NCBI RefSeq assembly: GCF_016583795.1
Contig: NZ_NRRS01000024.1
Span: 1 to 51,424 of the forward strand
Direction of reading: 5' to 3'
Origin: Rhabdochromatium marinum
GTDB lineage: Bacteria; Pseudomonadota; Gammaproteobacteria; Chromatiales; Chromatiaceae
DNA length: 51,424 nt
Part shown: in pieces, positions 34,052 through 41,852 of the stretch
Layout: the number at the start of each line of letters is the position of its first letter
Numbering within the stretch: the first letter of the stretch is position 1
Notes under the pieces: model-generated
What the model was told of the DNA's origin: nothing
The model's input: the letters and a program-made list of their open reading frames with translations, nothing else
Database searches by the model: none
Made by a program: the position numbers and the translations under genes

Positions 34052-36901
34052 TTATTGAATGCCCATTTCGGCCTTTTTCATGGCCTCTTCCAGTTTGGCG
34101 ATGTCCTTCGGTGACAGCTGCGGACGGTTGATTTTGATGGTCAACGTGTCGAGCTCTGCCGTCAGCGGGAAAGGTGGCAGATAGTCGCTGTCGTCGATGC
34201 CGGTGAGGGTGTCTGAGCCGATATCGAAGCTCTCGTCCCATTGCAGGATCATCGGCAGCGTTTTCTCCATGCGCTGGGTGTCAACCACCTTGCCATCCAC
34301 CTTCAAGGTGCCGGTGCCACCTTTGCCGACGCCATCAAAGCTGTTGTACGTCAGGGTGCCGAGGCCCATGCCGTCATAGGCGAAGTCAAACTCAATGCTG
34401 TGTTTGCCAGGAGTCAGCGCCTCCGCCCCTTGCCACTTCACCCACTCGAGGTTGAGCAGATTCCAGTTGAATACCGGCTTGCCGTCGAGCAGGTAGAAGC
34501 CCCAGCCGGCGAAACGTCCGCCGGAGGTAGCAATCATGCCCTCGGCACCACCTTCAGGCACTGTGATGTCGGCGGTGATGGTGTAGGAGGTATTGAGCAG
34601 GAAGGGGGCATCGCCCTGCGGAATGCCGGTCATCGGCCGGGTGTAGGTCAGTTCCGTGAGACCTGCGGTCAGACTCGGGCGCGGTGCCGCGACGCGGGCG
34701 GCCACCGAGGCATCCAGCGGGAACACCTGGTACTTCTCGGCTTCGGCGATGAACAGCTCACGCAGCTCCTTGACCTTGTCCGGATGCTTGTCGGCGATGT
34801 TTTCGGACTGGTTGAAGTTCTCGCTCAGATGGTAGAGCTGAAGGACCTGGTTGTTGAGCGGATCTGGGTTGGCGGGGCCGAAGGCATCCCAGGGCGCGCG
34901 GTCAACCTTGGTGCTGAGCAACCAGCCATCGTGATAGAGCGCCCATTGCCCCATCATCTCGAAGTACTGGGTCTTGTGGCGCGATGGGGCCTCGGCGTTC
35001 TCGGCGTCGAAGGTGTAGGCGAAGCTGGTACCCTCAATGGGCTTTTGCTTGATGCCGTCGACAACCTCCGGCGCGGGAATGCCGGTCACTTCCAAGAGCG
35101 TCGGCACCACGTCGATCACGTGCATGAACTGCTGGCGCAGTGCGCCCTTGTCCTTAATTCCTTTGGGCCAGGAAACAACCATGGTCTGGTTCACACCGCC
35201 GAGCCGCGAAGCGTTCTGCTTGAACCAGTCGAAGGGTGTGTCAAAGGCCCAGGACCAGCCGGCCGACATGTGGTTGTAGGCAAACTCGGTGCCCCAGGCG
35301 TCGTAGTACTTCATCTGCACGTCCACCGGCGGGCGCACGCCGTTGAAGAAGGCAACCTCGCTGAAGGTGCCGTCCGGACCGCCCTCGGCACTGGTGCCGT
35401 TGTCGCCGTTGATGTAGATGACCAGGGTGTTATCGAGCTTGCCCAAGTCCTCGAAGGCCTGGATCACGCGGCCGATCTCGTGGTCGTTGTAGGCGACATA
35501 GGCGGCGAACACCTCGACCTGACGGATGAACAGCTTTTTCTCCTCGTCGGTCAGCTCATCCCAGGGCTTGAGGATGTCCTTTGGCCAGGGCGTGAGCTCC
35601 TCGTCTTCGGGAATCACACCAAGCTGTTTCTGGTTTTCGAAGATACGCTCGCGCAGCTTCTCGTAGCCATCGTCGAACAGGTGCATGGCGTGAATCTTGT
35701 CGACCCACTCCTTGGTTGGATGATGCGGCGCGTGCTGGGAGCCCGGAGCGTACTTGATGAAGATCGGCTGATCCGGGTTGGTCTGGTGGATGCGGGTCAT
35801 CCAGTCGATGGCGTCATCCGCCATGGCAGTGATCAGGTTCCAGGACGCCTCCTCGCCCGTCACCGGCCAGATCTCGGCCTTGGGGTCGGAGCGATCCATC
35901 TTCAGGTCGCCTTCGTGACCAACCCAGGGGTAGATCTGGGTGGTGTTGCGGAACAGGTTCGGCTGCCACTGGTTGGCATCACCACCGACGAAGCCATAGA
36001 AGTAGTCGAAGCCCATGCCGGTGGGCCATTGGGTGAAGGGACCGGCCTGGCTGGCCTGGTAGGTGGGCGTGTTGTGGTCCTTGCCGAACCAGCTAGTGGC
36101 ATAGCCATTGTCGCGCAGGATGCGGCCAATGGTGGCGTTATCAACGCCAATCACGCTGTCGTAGCCGGGGTAGCCGGTGGCCTGCTCGGCGATGACACCA
36201 AAACCCACCGAGTGATGATTGCGCCCGGTGATGAGCGCGGAACGGGTCGGCGAGCACAAGGAAGTGGACATCATGCGGTTGTAGCGCAGGCCCTCGTTGG
36301 CAATCCGATCCATGCTCGGAGTCGGGATGACACCGCCGAAGGTGCTGGGCACCGCGAAGCCGGAATCATCGGTGAGAACCAGCAGGATGTTCGGCGCATC
36401 CTTGGGCGGCACCACGGTCGGCGACCACCAGGGTGTCGATTTCAAGGCATCGTGCTTGATCTCGCCCTGGAAGGGCGCCGGGGGTGGCGGCAGCTGGTCG
36501 CCGGCGATGCTGGCCTTGGCCGCTGGTGAGCCGGCCTCGCCTGAGATGATGTGATACTCGGAGGAACCAGCGTCTGTGTTGCCAGTTCCCGCAGTGCCGG
36601 TCTCGGCGCTGCCGGTAGCGATCCGCAGCGTCTGGCCGACCTGGATGGTGTCTGAATCGAGCTGGTTGCGGTCTTGCAAGGTCGCGACGGACAGGCCGAA
36701 GCGTTTGGCAATGTCGCCGAGGTCATCACCTTTGGCGACGGTGTAGGTGGATGTTGTCGCGTCGTAGTTGCCCTTGGCGTGAGTTCGAGCTCCAGTGTCC
36801 TCGGCCAGAGCACAGGCCATAAACATGAAGGAAACCAATACCAGCACAACGCTAAGCAGGACCCTTTGCGGCGGAGAATTCGCCTCGGTGTTCTGTTGCA
36901 T
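34052..36901 (-). CDS. LysM-arylsulfatase fusion, exported
   Basis: The 949-aa protein has a signal peptide (VLLSVVLVLVSFMFMACALA, cleavage near ALA-ED), a LysM domain at about 53-94 (STYTVAKGDDLGDIAKRFG...GQTLRI) and a large sulfatase domain from about 165. The formylglycine motif CSPTRSALITGRN has Cys216 as the modified residue. Metal-site stretches LLVLTDDSG, HHPTKEW and INGDNGTS are present. The C-terminal 250 residues form a beta-rich domain (NTSYTITADITVPEGG...). LysM would tether it to peptidoglycan, so a periplasmic, wall-bound sulfate-ester hydrolase is likely. No formylglycine-generating enzyme is in the window. I start at ATG 36901; a longer in-frame extension to 37135 is basic and overlaps the next gene. 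Confidence 0.86.
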   Translation of the reverse strand: MQQNTEANSPPQRVLLSVVLVLVSFMFMACALAEDTGARTHAKGNYDATTSTYTVAKGDDLGDIAKRFGLSVATLQDRNQLDSDTIQVGQTLRIATGSAETGTAGTGNTDAGSSEYHIISGEAGSPAAKASIAGDQLPPPPAPFQGEIKHDALKSTPWWSPTVVPPKDAPNILLVLTDDSGFAVPSTFGGVIPTPSMDRIANEGLRYNRMMSTSLCSPTRSALITGRNHHSVGFGVIAEQATGYPGYDSVIGVDNATIGRILRDNGYATSWFGKDHNTPTYQASQAGPFTQWPTGMGFDYFYGFVGGDANQWQPNLFRNTTQIYPWVGHEGDLKMDRSDPKAEIWPVTGEEASWNLITAMADDAIDWMTRIHQTNPDQPIFIKYAPGSQHAPHHPTKEWVDKIHAMHLFDDGYEKLRERIFENQKQLGVIPEDEELTPWPKDILKPWDELTDEEKKLFIRQVEVFAAYVAYNDHEIGRVIQAFEDLGKLDNTLVIYINGDNGTSAEGGPDGTFSEVAFFNGVRPPVDVQMKYYDAWGTEFAYNHMSAGWSWAFDTPFDWFKQNASRLGGVNQTMVVSWPKGIKDKGALRQQFMHVIDVVPTLLEVTGIPAPEVVDGIKQKPIEGTSFAYTFDAENAEAPSRHKTQYFEMMGQWALYHDGWLLSTKVDRAPWDAFGPANPDPLNNQVLQLYHLSENFNQSENIADKHPDKVKELRELFIAEAEKYQVFPLDASVAARVAAPRPSLTAGLTELTYTRPMTGIPQGDAPFLLNTSYTITADITVPEGGAEGMIATSGGRFAGWGFYLLDGKPVFNWNLLNLEWVKWQGAEALTPGKHSIEFDFAYDGMGLGTLTYNSFDGVGKGGTGTLKVDGKVVDTQRMEKTLPMILQWDESFDIGSDTLTGIDDSDYLPPFPLTAELDTLTIKINRPQLSPKDIAKLEEAMKKAEMGIQ

Positions 36902-36986
36902 GATTGTTCGCTCTCTGTGTGTTTGAAGGGTCCGGAAGACAGACGAGCTAAGCGCTGACGGCCATCCGAACCCGGGATGCTGCGGC

Positions 36987-37250
36987 CTAATGCTTCGTAT
37001 CCATGAAGTCGTGCGCGCCTTGCTTGGCCTGCTCCTTGGCTTCTTCATGTTCCAAGGCTTCCTCGACTTCATCGACGATGACGGCTTCCTCGTCAAGGAC
37101 TTCCGCCGCCAGGGCGTCGGCTTCGGCCGCCTCATCGGCTTTGATGGCTGCGTCTTCCAGCGCGGTCTCGGACTCCGCTAAAGCCAAGGCGCTGGAAAGT
37201 CCAAGGGCTGCGGTCAGGGCGGTTGTGGTTAATAGGTGACGAATCGACAT
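36987..37250 (-). CDS. Small, highly acidic exported protein
   Basis: This 87-aa protein has a signal peptide (MSIRHLLTTTALTAALGLSSALALAESE, cleavage after ALA) and an extremely acidic, Ala/Glu/Asp-rich, helical mature part ending in HDFMDTKH. The frame is open further upstream to 37607, but the extra sequence is basic and non-conserved, and ATG 37250 fits the signal peptide exactly. It sits between the lipoprotein and sulfatase genes and is separated from the lipoprotein by a strong hairpin. A periplasmic metal-binding or chaperone-like role is conceivable but unsupported. Confidence 0.68.
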   Translation of the reverse strand: MSIRHLLTTTALTAALGLSSALALAESETALEDAAIKADEAAEADALAAEVLDEEAVIVDEVEEALEHEEAKEQAKQGAHDFMDTKH

Positions 37251-37283
37251 GGTGACATCTCTCTTTGGTGAGGTGACGGATGT

Positions 37284-37303
37284 GGCGCACTTGCAGGTGC
37301 GCC
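37284..37303. repeat. Perfect 7-bp stem-loop between lipoprotein and acidic-protein genes
   Basis: GGCGCAC (37284-37290) and GTGCGCC (37297-37303) pair completely around six bases, 17 bases after the lipoprotein stop on the minus strand. It is the third strong intergenic hairpin in this operon. Confidence 0.5.
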
Positions 37304-37320
37304 GGTTGATGGCTTGGGCG

Positions 37321-37701
37321 TTATTCCTGGTTAGGGATGTAGGCGTAGGCCTTGGGTACACCCGCGCCTTCAATCGTGAAGGCCTGGCTGCTCCAGAAGC
37401 TGCCAAGCTTGGCTGTTTGACCGGCCGGATATTCACCAATGCGGCCACTGCTGTTGCTGGTGACCTCGAAGGTGCCGCTTCCCGGTGGCATTTGCAGGAA
37501 GACGGTACAAGGACTGGATTCGCAGTTCCCCGAGTCGCCTGGCGACAAGGTGATTTGGTCGAAACCGGAAATGGAGTTATCCCCGCTGCTTCCACCGGTG
37601 GATACACAAGCGGCCAGGAGCGGTAACAAGCCAGCTAAGGCTAGAGGCCAGGCAAGTTGAGATCGGACGTTGCGGCTGGATGCGCGGTAACAGTGGCTCA
37701 T
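37321..37701 (-). CDS. Putative lipoprotein
   Basis: This 126-aa protein has a lipoprotein signal: a basic N-terminus, hydrophobic LALAGLLPLLAAC and a lipobox LAAC, so the Cys after position 31 would be acylated. A Gly/Ser-rich start of the mature part and a beta-rich body with two cysteines (GNCESSPC) follow. I do not recognise a domain. ATG 37701 precedes the signal directly; a longer in-frame start at 37749 would put a non-signal stretch first. Outer-membrane location is likely because there is no Asp at position +2. Confidence 0.7.
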   Translation of the reverse strand: MSHCYRASSRNVRSQLAWPLALAGLLPLLAACVSTGGSSGDNSISGFDQITLSPGDSGNCESSPCTVFLQMPPGSGTFEVTSNSSGRIGEYPAGQTAKLGSFWSSQAFTIEGAGVPKAYAYIPNQE

Positions 37702-37810
37702 CGGTTGGGTCTCCTTATATAAGAGAATAGGGAAAGTGGACAGAGGCAAGCGAGGGGGCAGCCCGCCATATCAACGCAAAAACCGGCGGGGTGGAGGCAG
37801 CGGATACGGC

Positions 37811-38329
37811 CTAGTAGAGCATGCGTCGGCGCCACATCCGGCGGTTTGCGCCAGCGAAGGAAATCGGGGTGAGTGGCCGCCCGATGATGTCGATGAACAG
37901 TGACACCGCGCCACCGGTTGCCGGCAGTTGACCCTCCAGCACCTTGACGCGGTAGTTCAGATCAGGCCCTTCAAGACGCGGCTCGTGCAAGGTCAGGACG
38001 ATATTGGCATCCTGCTTGCCCTCAAGAATGGCAAGATCCGCGTTGGGCGGATCTTGCTCAAAACTGTTGTCACCTTCGCTCCAAAAAGGAACGAACGCCT
38101 CTGTGGCCATGTGACCGGCAAGCCGCTCTGGCCGATCAGAAAACAGCACGGTTATCGGGCTAACGTCAACCAGGGTTAGCTGATCCCTGGCGTAGCGCAT
38201 GCGTTGCGCACTTTGAACAAACAGAAATTGGGGTTGAGCCTCAGCCTCTTTGGCAACAGCCTGGTTTGCCGTTGACAGGGCAACGGGGGCAGCGGCAAGA
38301 CTCATCAGCACCGTTCTTCGAGTGGTCAT
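37811..38329 (-). CDS. Exported protein with C-terminal RPLTP motif
   Basis: This 172-aa protein starts with TTRRTVLMSLAAAPVALSTANQAVA, a signal with a twin-arginine pair and cleavage after AVA. The mature part is mixed and ends in a basic tail, IGRPLTPISFAGANRRMWRRRMLY. The IGRPLTPIS-AG part is also present in the 105-aa protein at 33632-33949, so the two share a short motif that may bind a common partner. No domain is recognised. It lies 45 bp downstream of the outer-membrane protein gene and 109 bp from the lipoprotein gene. Confidence 0.68.
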   Translation of the reverse strand: MTTRRTVLMSLAAAPVALSTANQAVAKEAEAQPQFLFVQSAQRMRYARDQLTLVDVSPITVLFSDRPERLAGHMATEAFVPFWSEGDNSFEQDPPNADLAILEGKQDANIVLTLHEPRLEGPDLNYRVKVLEGQLPATGGAVSLFIDIIGRPLTPISFAGANRRMWRRRMLY

Positions 38330-38374
38330 GGGATTCTCCTGCGGTGGGTTCGCTGGCGGGTTCGCGAGCGGGAT

Positions 38375-39217
38375 TTACCAACTGAAGCTGACGCCAAGCC
38401 CGGGGCCATGCAACGTCATGTCAGCCTCATGCGAGTCAAAGTCGTAGGACAACGCCCGATAGGCGAGGGTCACATCGCCCCAGTCGAGCTGATAGCCGAT
38501 TCCCAGCAGGGCTTGCCAGGTTAATTTGGAATCTCCCGTGCCAATGTCGGCGTAGAAGGGCACAAACCACTGGGTACCGGGAAACAGCATCTGGCCGCGC
38601 ACACCGACAATGCCATCCCAGCCATCCTGATCCAGTGACACCTTGTTCTCGCGGGATAACCGATCGGCGGATCCTTGCACCTTGAGCTTGAGATCACTGT
38701 CCAGCGTCAGGTAGCGCGCACCGGCCATCAGATCGAGGGCCAAGTTGCTGCGATCAATGACCTGGTAACCGCCGGCCAAGGTCCAGACAGTGGCACTGAG
38801 ATCTGTCTTCGCCTTGCGCTCAACCTGAGAAGCATGAAAACCATCCGGGCCCGTCACATTGCGCACCTTGGTCTCAGTGTTCCCGAAGCTGGTGTAAAGC
38901 ACATCGGTGTAGATCGACCAGCGGCCCTTGCGTGCCTCCCCCATCGCCATGAAGGCCATGTTGAGATTGCTCAGGTAGTCACTTGGCTGTGTTGATGCGT
39001 TCAGGCTGACTGGACCCACCGTTGTGCCATCAGGCAGTTGCAGACCCGAGCGATTGATATCTGAGCTACCCTCCAGAGCGGGAAGCCACAGGTAGGGTGT
39101 GAGGCGAAATTCCCAGCCGCTGTCACCGCCGGTGGCGACTCCGACCGTAGACATCACCAGCAGGCACGCAGCCACGAAAAAGAAGGGGAAATGGCCCCGG
39201 GTGGGGGATGGGAACAT
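38375..39217 (-). CDS. Predicted outer-membrane beta-barrel protein
   Basis: The 280-aa protein begins with a signal (FFFVAACLLVMSTVGVATGG) and continues as alternating amphipathic strands, for example WEFRLTPYLWLPALEG, RWSIYTDVLYTSFG, WFVPFYADIGTG and LTWQALLGIGYQLDWGDVTLAYRALSYDF. It ends in an aromatic residue (LGVSFSW), as is typical for barrels exported by BamA. I choose ATG 39217, which has GGAGA seven bases upstream, over ATG 39235. It is the first structural gene after the araC-type gene. A receptor or pore for a substrate of the sulfatase is possible. Confidence 0.82.
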   Translation of the reverse strand: MFPSPTRGHFPFFFVAACLLVMSTVGVATGGDSGWEFRLTPYLWLPALEGSSDINRSGLQLPDGTTVGPVSLNASTQPSDYLSNLNMAFMAMGEARKGRWSIYTDVLYTSFGNTETKVRNVTGPDGFHASQVERKAKTDLSATVWTLAGGYQVIDRSNLALDLMAGARYLTLDSDLKLKVQGSADRLSRENKVSLDQDGWDGIVGVRGQMLFPGTQWFVPFYADIGTGDSKLTWQALLGIGYQLDWGDVTLAYRALSYDFDSHEADMTLHGPGLGVSFSW

Positions 39218-39287
39218 GGGGATTCTCCAACGCATAGACAGGCTCGATTAAACGACCCTTTGTAGCCTATGGAAGCCTGGGTGAACA

Positions 39288-40379
39288 TCATAATTTGCGA
39301 CAACTTGCGCTTGACTGCGCGTCGCGCCACCTCCCGGGGGGTGTTCCTGACCACTGACGAAAAGCGTGCGAGAAGGGACCACTGCCGGCATAGCCAAGCG
39401 CGTAGGCAATCTCGCTGACCGTCAGCCGCGTATCGCGTAACAACTGCCGCGCCAGATCATAGCGTGCTTGGGCAAAAAGCATCGCAAAGGTCACCTTTTC
39501 TTCGCGCAGCCGGCGGTTGAGCGTTCTTGGATGCATAGCGAACAGCGCAGCGACTTCCGCCCGATCCGGTCCCTTGTGGCCAAGGTAGAATCCGGAAACC
39601 AATAGGCGTAATAGCACACGACGCACTTCGTCGGCGAAACCGATGTCACCGGTGCGGCCGAGGAACTCGAGATCCGACTTGGCTTTGGCATATCGGTGCT
39701 CGTCGGCATCGATACACAAACGCTTGAGATCGTCAGCCGGAAAAACCACTGCCGCCTGCTGTTCAGCAAACCGCAGCGGCGCACGAAAGTGCTCGCGAAA
39801 GGGGGTGATGTCCGCTGGGGGCGCGCGAAAAAACCGCACTTCGCTCGCACGCCAGTCCGGGCCGACAAGCTCACGGATCATATTCCAGGCGATGGCCAGC
39901 GCACCATCGTAGACATGCTCTGTACCCGTAACATCTGCACATACTAAAGTGTAACCAAAGAGTGCCTGATGACTGTCCTGGCAAAGATAAGGAATGGCGC
40001 CCCGGTCATGCAGATGCAGGTGCAAAATCAGGGTTCGCAAGGCCGTTTCGACACTGGGCGCATGGCGCATGGCACGACCAACGGGGCCGGCAACATTGAG
40101 CCCGGCATCCCGGCACAGCGTAAGCCCCGGATAAGCACAGGATGTATTGGCAGCGACATGCGCCAGCAAGCGACCGATGGAGCTGAATGCGATGGTGTTG
40201 TCCGGATCGCTGAACAACTCCGGAGTGCAGCCGCAGGCGTGAATAACCGCGTTCAGGTTCAGCCCTTCCCGGGCCATGAGTTGTGGCAACCCCAGTAGCG
40301 GGGCCATCCGCACCATGCCATCGGTCGCCAAACCCAAGGCGGCCAGCCGACAGGTTGGAGAAATTTCACGGCTCGTCAT
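39288..40379 (-). CDS. AraC-family regulator with arabinose-binding-like N-domain
   Basis: This 363-aa regulator has an N-terminal ligand-binding domain of the PF12625 type (LPQLMAREGLNLNAVIHACG to the VRFFRAPPAD region) and a C-terminal AraC helix-turn-helix (MHPRTLNRRLREE, AQARYDLARQLLRDTRLTVSEIAYALGYAGSGPFSHAFRQWSGTPPGRWR). It probably controls the minus-strand exported-protein and sulfatase genes downstream, and possibly the divergent hcp. ATG 40379 gives the family-like start; an upstream in-frame start at 40430 is not favoured. The ligand is unknown. Confidence 0.86.
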   Translation of the reverse strand: MTSREISPTCRLAALGLATDGMVRMAPLLGLPQLMAREGLNLNAVIHACGCTPELFSDPDNTIAFSSIGRLLAHVAANTSCAYPGLTLCRDAGLNVAGPVGRAMRHAPSVETALRTLILHLHLHDRGAIPYLCQDSHQALFGYTLVCADVTGTEHVYDGALAIAWNMIRELVGPDWRASEVRFFRAPPADITPFREHFRAPLRFAEQQAAVVFPADDLKRLCIDADEHRYAKAKSDLEFLGRTGDIGFADEVRRVLLRLLVSGFYLGHKGPDRAEVAALFAMHPRTLNRRLREEKVTFAMLFAQARYDLARQLLRDTRLTVSEIAYALGYAGSGPFSHAFRQWSGTPPGRWRDAQSSASCRKL

Positions 40380-40468
40380 CACAGGTACTCCAAATACAAT
40401 GTGCAGATGAAACCAAGAGTTTCTCAACACCGCAAGCGGTGGGGAACGGCCGACGTCGCCTGGGCCGC

Positions 40469-40482
40469 TTGACTCAAGTCAA
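40469..40482 (+). promoter_or_regulatory. FNR/DNR/HcpR-type palindrome upstream of hcp
   Basis: TTGAC-TCAA-GTCAA is a perfect 14-bp palindrome of the Crp/FNR type, 60 bp upstream of the hcp start. Hybrid-cluster genes are commonly driven by FNR, DNR or HcpR in response to anoxia or nitrogen oxides. No convincing -10 box is seen. Confidence 0.6.
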
Positions 40483-40542
40483 GGCTACAGCCAAGCCAGT
40501 ATCGCAGACTGCGGCCCTCACCCCACCACCGGAGTCTGTCCC

Positions 40543-41835
40543 ATGTTTTGCAACCAATGTGAGCAAACCCATCGTCAATCTGCCTGTGTCAACAGCCCCG
40601 GCGTCTGCGGCAAGAGCGAGGATGTCCAGTCCCTGCAGGAACTGCTGATCTATGGGCTCAAGGGCATGGCCGCCTATGCCCATCACGCCCGGCGCCTGGG
40701 CCAGTCGGATGAAGCGGTCTCGGTCTTCATCGAAGAGGCGCTGTTCGCCACCATGACCAATGTCAACTTCGACGAAGACACCCTGCTCAACTACTGTCTG
40801 GAATGCGGCGAGAAAAATCTGCGCGTCATGCAGCTGCTCGATGAAGGCCATGTCGCCACCTTTGGCGCACCACGCCCGACCCCACTGCGCGAAGGCACCC
40901 AGGCCGGCCCCGGCATTCTGGTCACCGGCCATGATCTGCTCGATCTGTGGCAACTGCTCGAACAGGTGCACGGTACTGACATCCAAGTCTATACCCATGG
41001 TGAGATGATGCCGGCGCACATGTACAGCAACTTCCAGGAGCACCCCAATCTCGCCGGCCACTATGGCGGTGCCTGGCAGGAGCAGAAGAAAGAGTTTGCC
41101 GCCTTCCCCGGCCCCATCGTCGGGACCACCAACTGCGTGCTGATTCCGCCCGATAGCTATCGCGACCGTCTGTTCACTACCAATGCGGTGGCGGTGCCCG
41201 CTGGACAGCACATCACCGATGGCGATTTCAGCGCCGTGATCGACGCCGCGCGCAGCTGTCCACCGTGTGAGGAGCGCTTGGGTGCCGAGCAGCCGGTGGG
41301 TTTCCATCGTCAGGTGATTCTTGATCAGGCCGGCGCCATTCTGGACGCCATCAAGGCCGGCAAGATCAGCCAGTTCTTCGTCATCGGCGGCTGCGATGGC
41401 GCCGAGAAGGGACGCAACTATTTCACTAACTATGCCGCCGCCACCCCAGAGGATTCCTTTATCCTCACCCTGGGCTGTGGCAAATTCCGCATTCGCGATC
41501 ATGTCTATGGCGAGCATCTCGGCCTGCCGCGTCTGCTCGACATGGGCCAGTGCAACGATGCCTATGGCGCCATCATGGTCGCGGTGGCGCTGGCCGAGGC
41601 GCTGGAGTGCAGTGTCAATGATCTGCCTCTGACGCTGGTGATCAGTTGGTTCGAGCAAAAAGCCGTGGCGGTGCTGCTGACGCTGTTGCATTTGGGGGTG
41701 AAGGGGATCAACCTCGGCCCGCAGCCGCCGGCCTTTATCACCCCAGGCGTCTTCGCCCGCCTGCAAGCGGCCTATGATCTGCGCCTGACTCAGGGCGATC
41801 CATGCGCCGACCTGCAACAGGCTTTGGCGGCCTGA
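40543..41835 (+). CDS. hcp: Hybrid-cluster protein (hydroxylamine/NO reductase), short form
   Basis: This 430-aa hybrid iron-sulfur-oxygen cluster protein reduces NO (or hydroxylamine) in nitrosative stress. The N-terminal cluster motif is MFCNQCEQTHRQSACVNSPGVC (CX2CX8CX6C). The hybrid-cluster side has CLECGEKNL, GTTNC, CPPCEE and the C-terminal GCDGAEKGRNYF, LGCGKFRI and LGPQPPAF stretches. It is about 120 residues shorter than class I and II enzymes (about 550 aa), with the helical segment after the first cluster missing, as in class III Hcp. No hcr reductase gene follows; an HPP protein does, 17 bp downstream. The upstream FNR-type palindrome suggests control by anoxia or NO. Confidence 0.9.
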   Translation: MFCNQCEQTHRQSACVNSPGVCGKSEDVQSLQELLIYGLKGMAAYAHHARRLGQSDEAVSVFIEEALFATMTNVNFDEDTLLNYCLECGEKNLRVMQLLDEGHVATFGAPRPTPLREGTQAGPGILVTGHDLLDLWQLLEQVHGTDIQVYTHGEMMPAHMYSNFQEHPNLAGHYGGAWQEQKKEFAAFPGPIVGTTNCVLIPPDSYRDRLFTTNAVAVPAGQHITDGDFSAVIDAARSCPPCEERLGAEQPVGFHRQVILDQAGAILDAIKAGKISQFFVIGGCDGAEKGRNYFTNYAAATPEDSFILTLGCGKFRIRDHVYGEHLGLPRLLDMGQCNDAYGAIMVAVALAEALECSVNDLPLTLVISWFEQKAVAVLLTLLHLGVKGINLGPQPPAFITPGVFARLQAAYDLRLTQGDPCADLQQALAA

Positions 41836-41852
41836 ACGCCCAGCGATCTCTC

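Noticed and set aside
34241-36529. 762-codon open frame on the plus strand, opposite the LysM-sulfatase
   Set aside because: Lies wholly antisense to a gene with clear signal, LysM and sulfatase motifs. Its protein is Gly/Val/His/Arg-rich with no domain, typical of a GC-rich shadow frame.
36902-37135. N-terminal extension of the LysM-sulfatase to 37135
   Set aside because: The extension is basic, lacks a signal peptide at its start and overlaps the small acidic-protein gene. The signal peptide begins right after ATG 36901.
40474-41817. 447-codon open frame on the minus strand, opposite hcp
   Set aside because: Antisense to a gene with full hybrid-cluster motifs. The translated sequence is low in complexity and has no recognisable domain.
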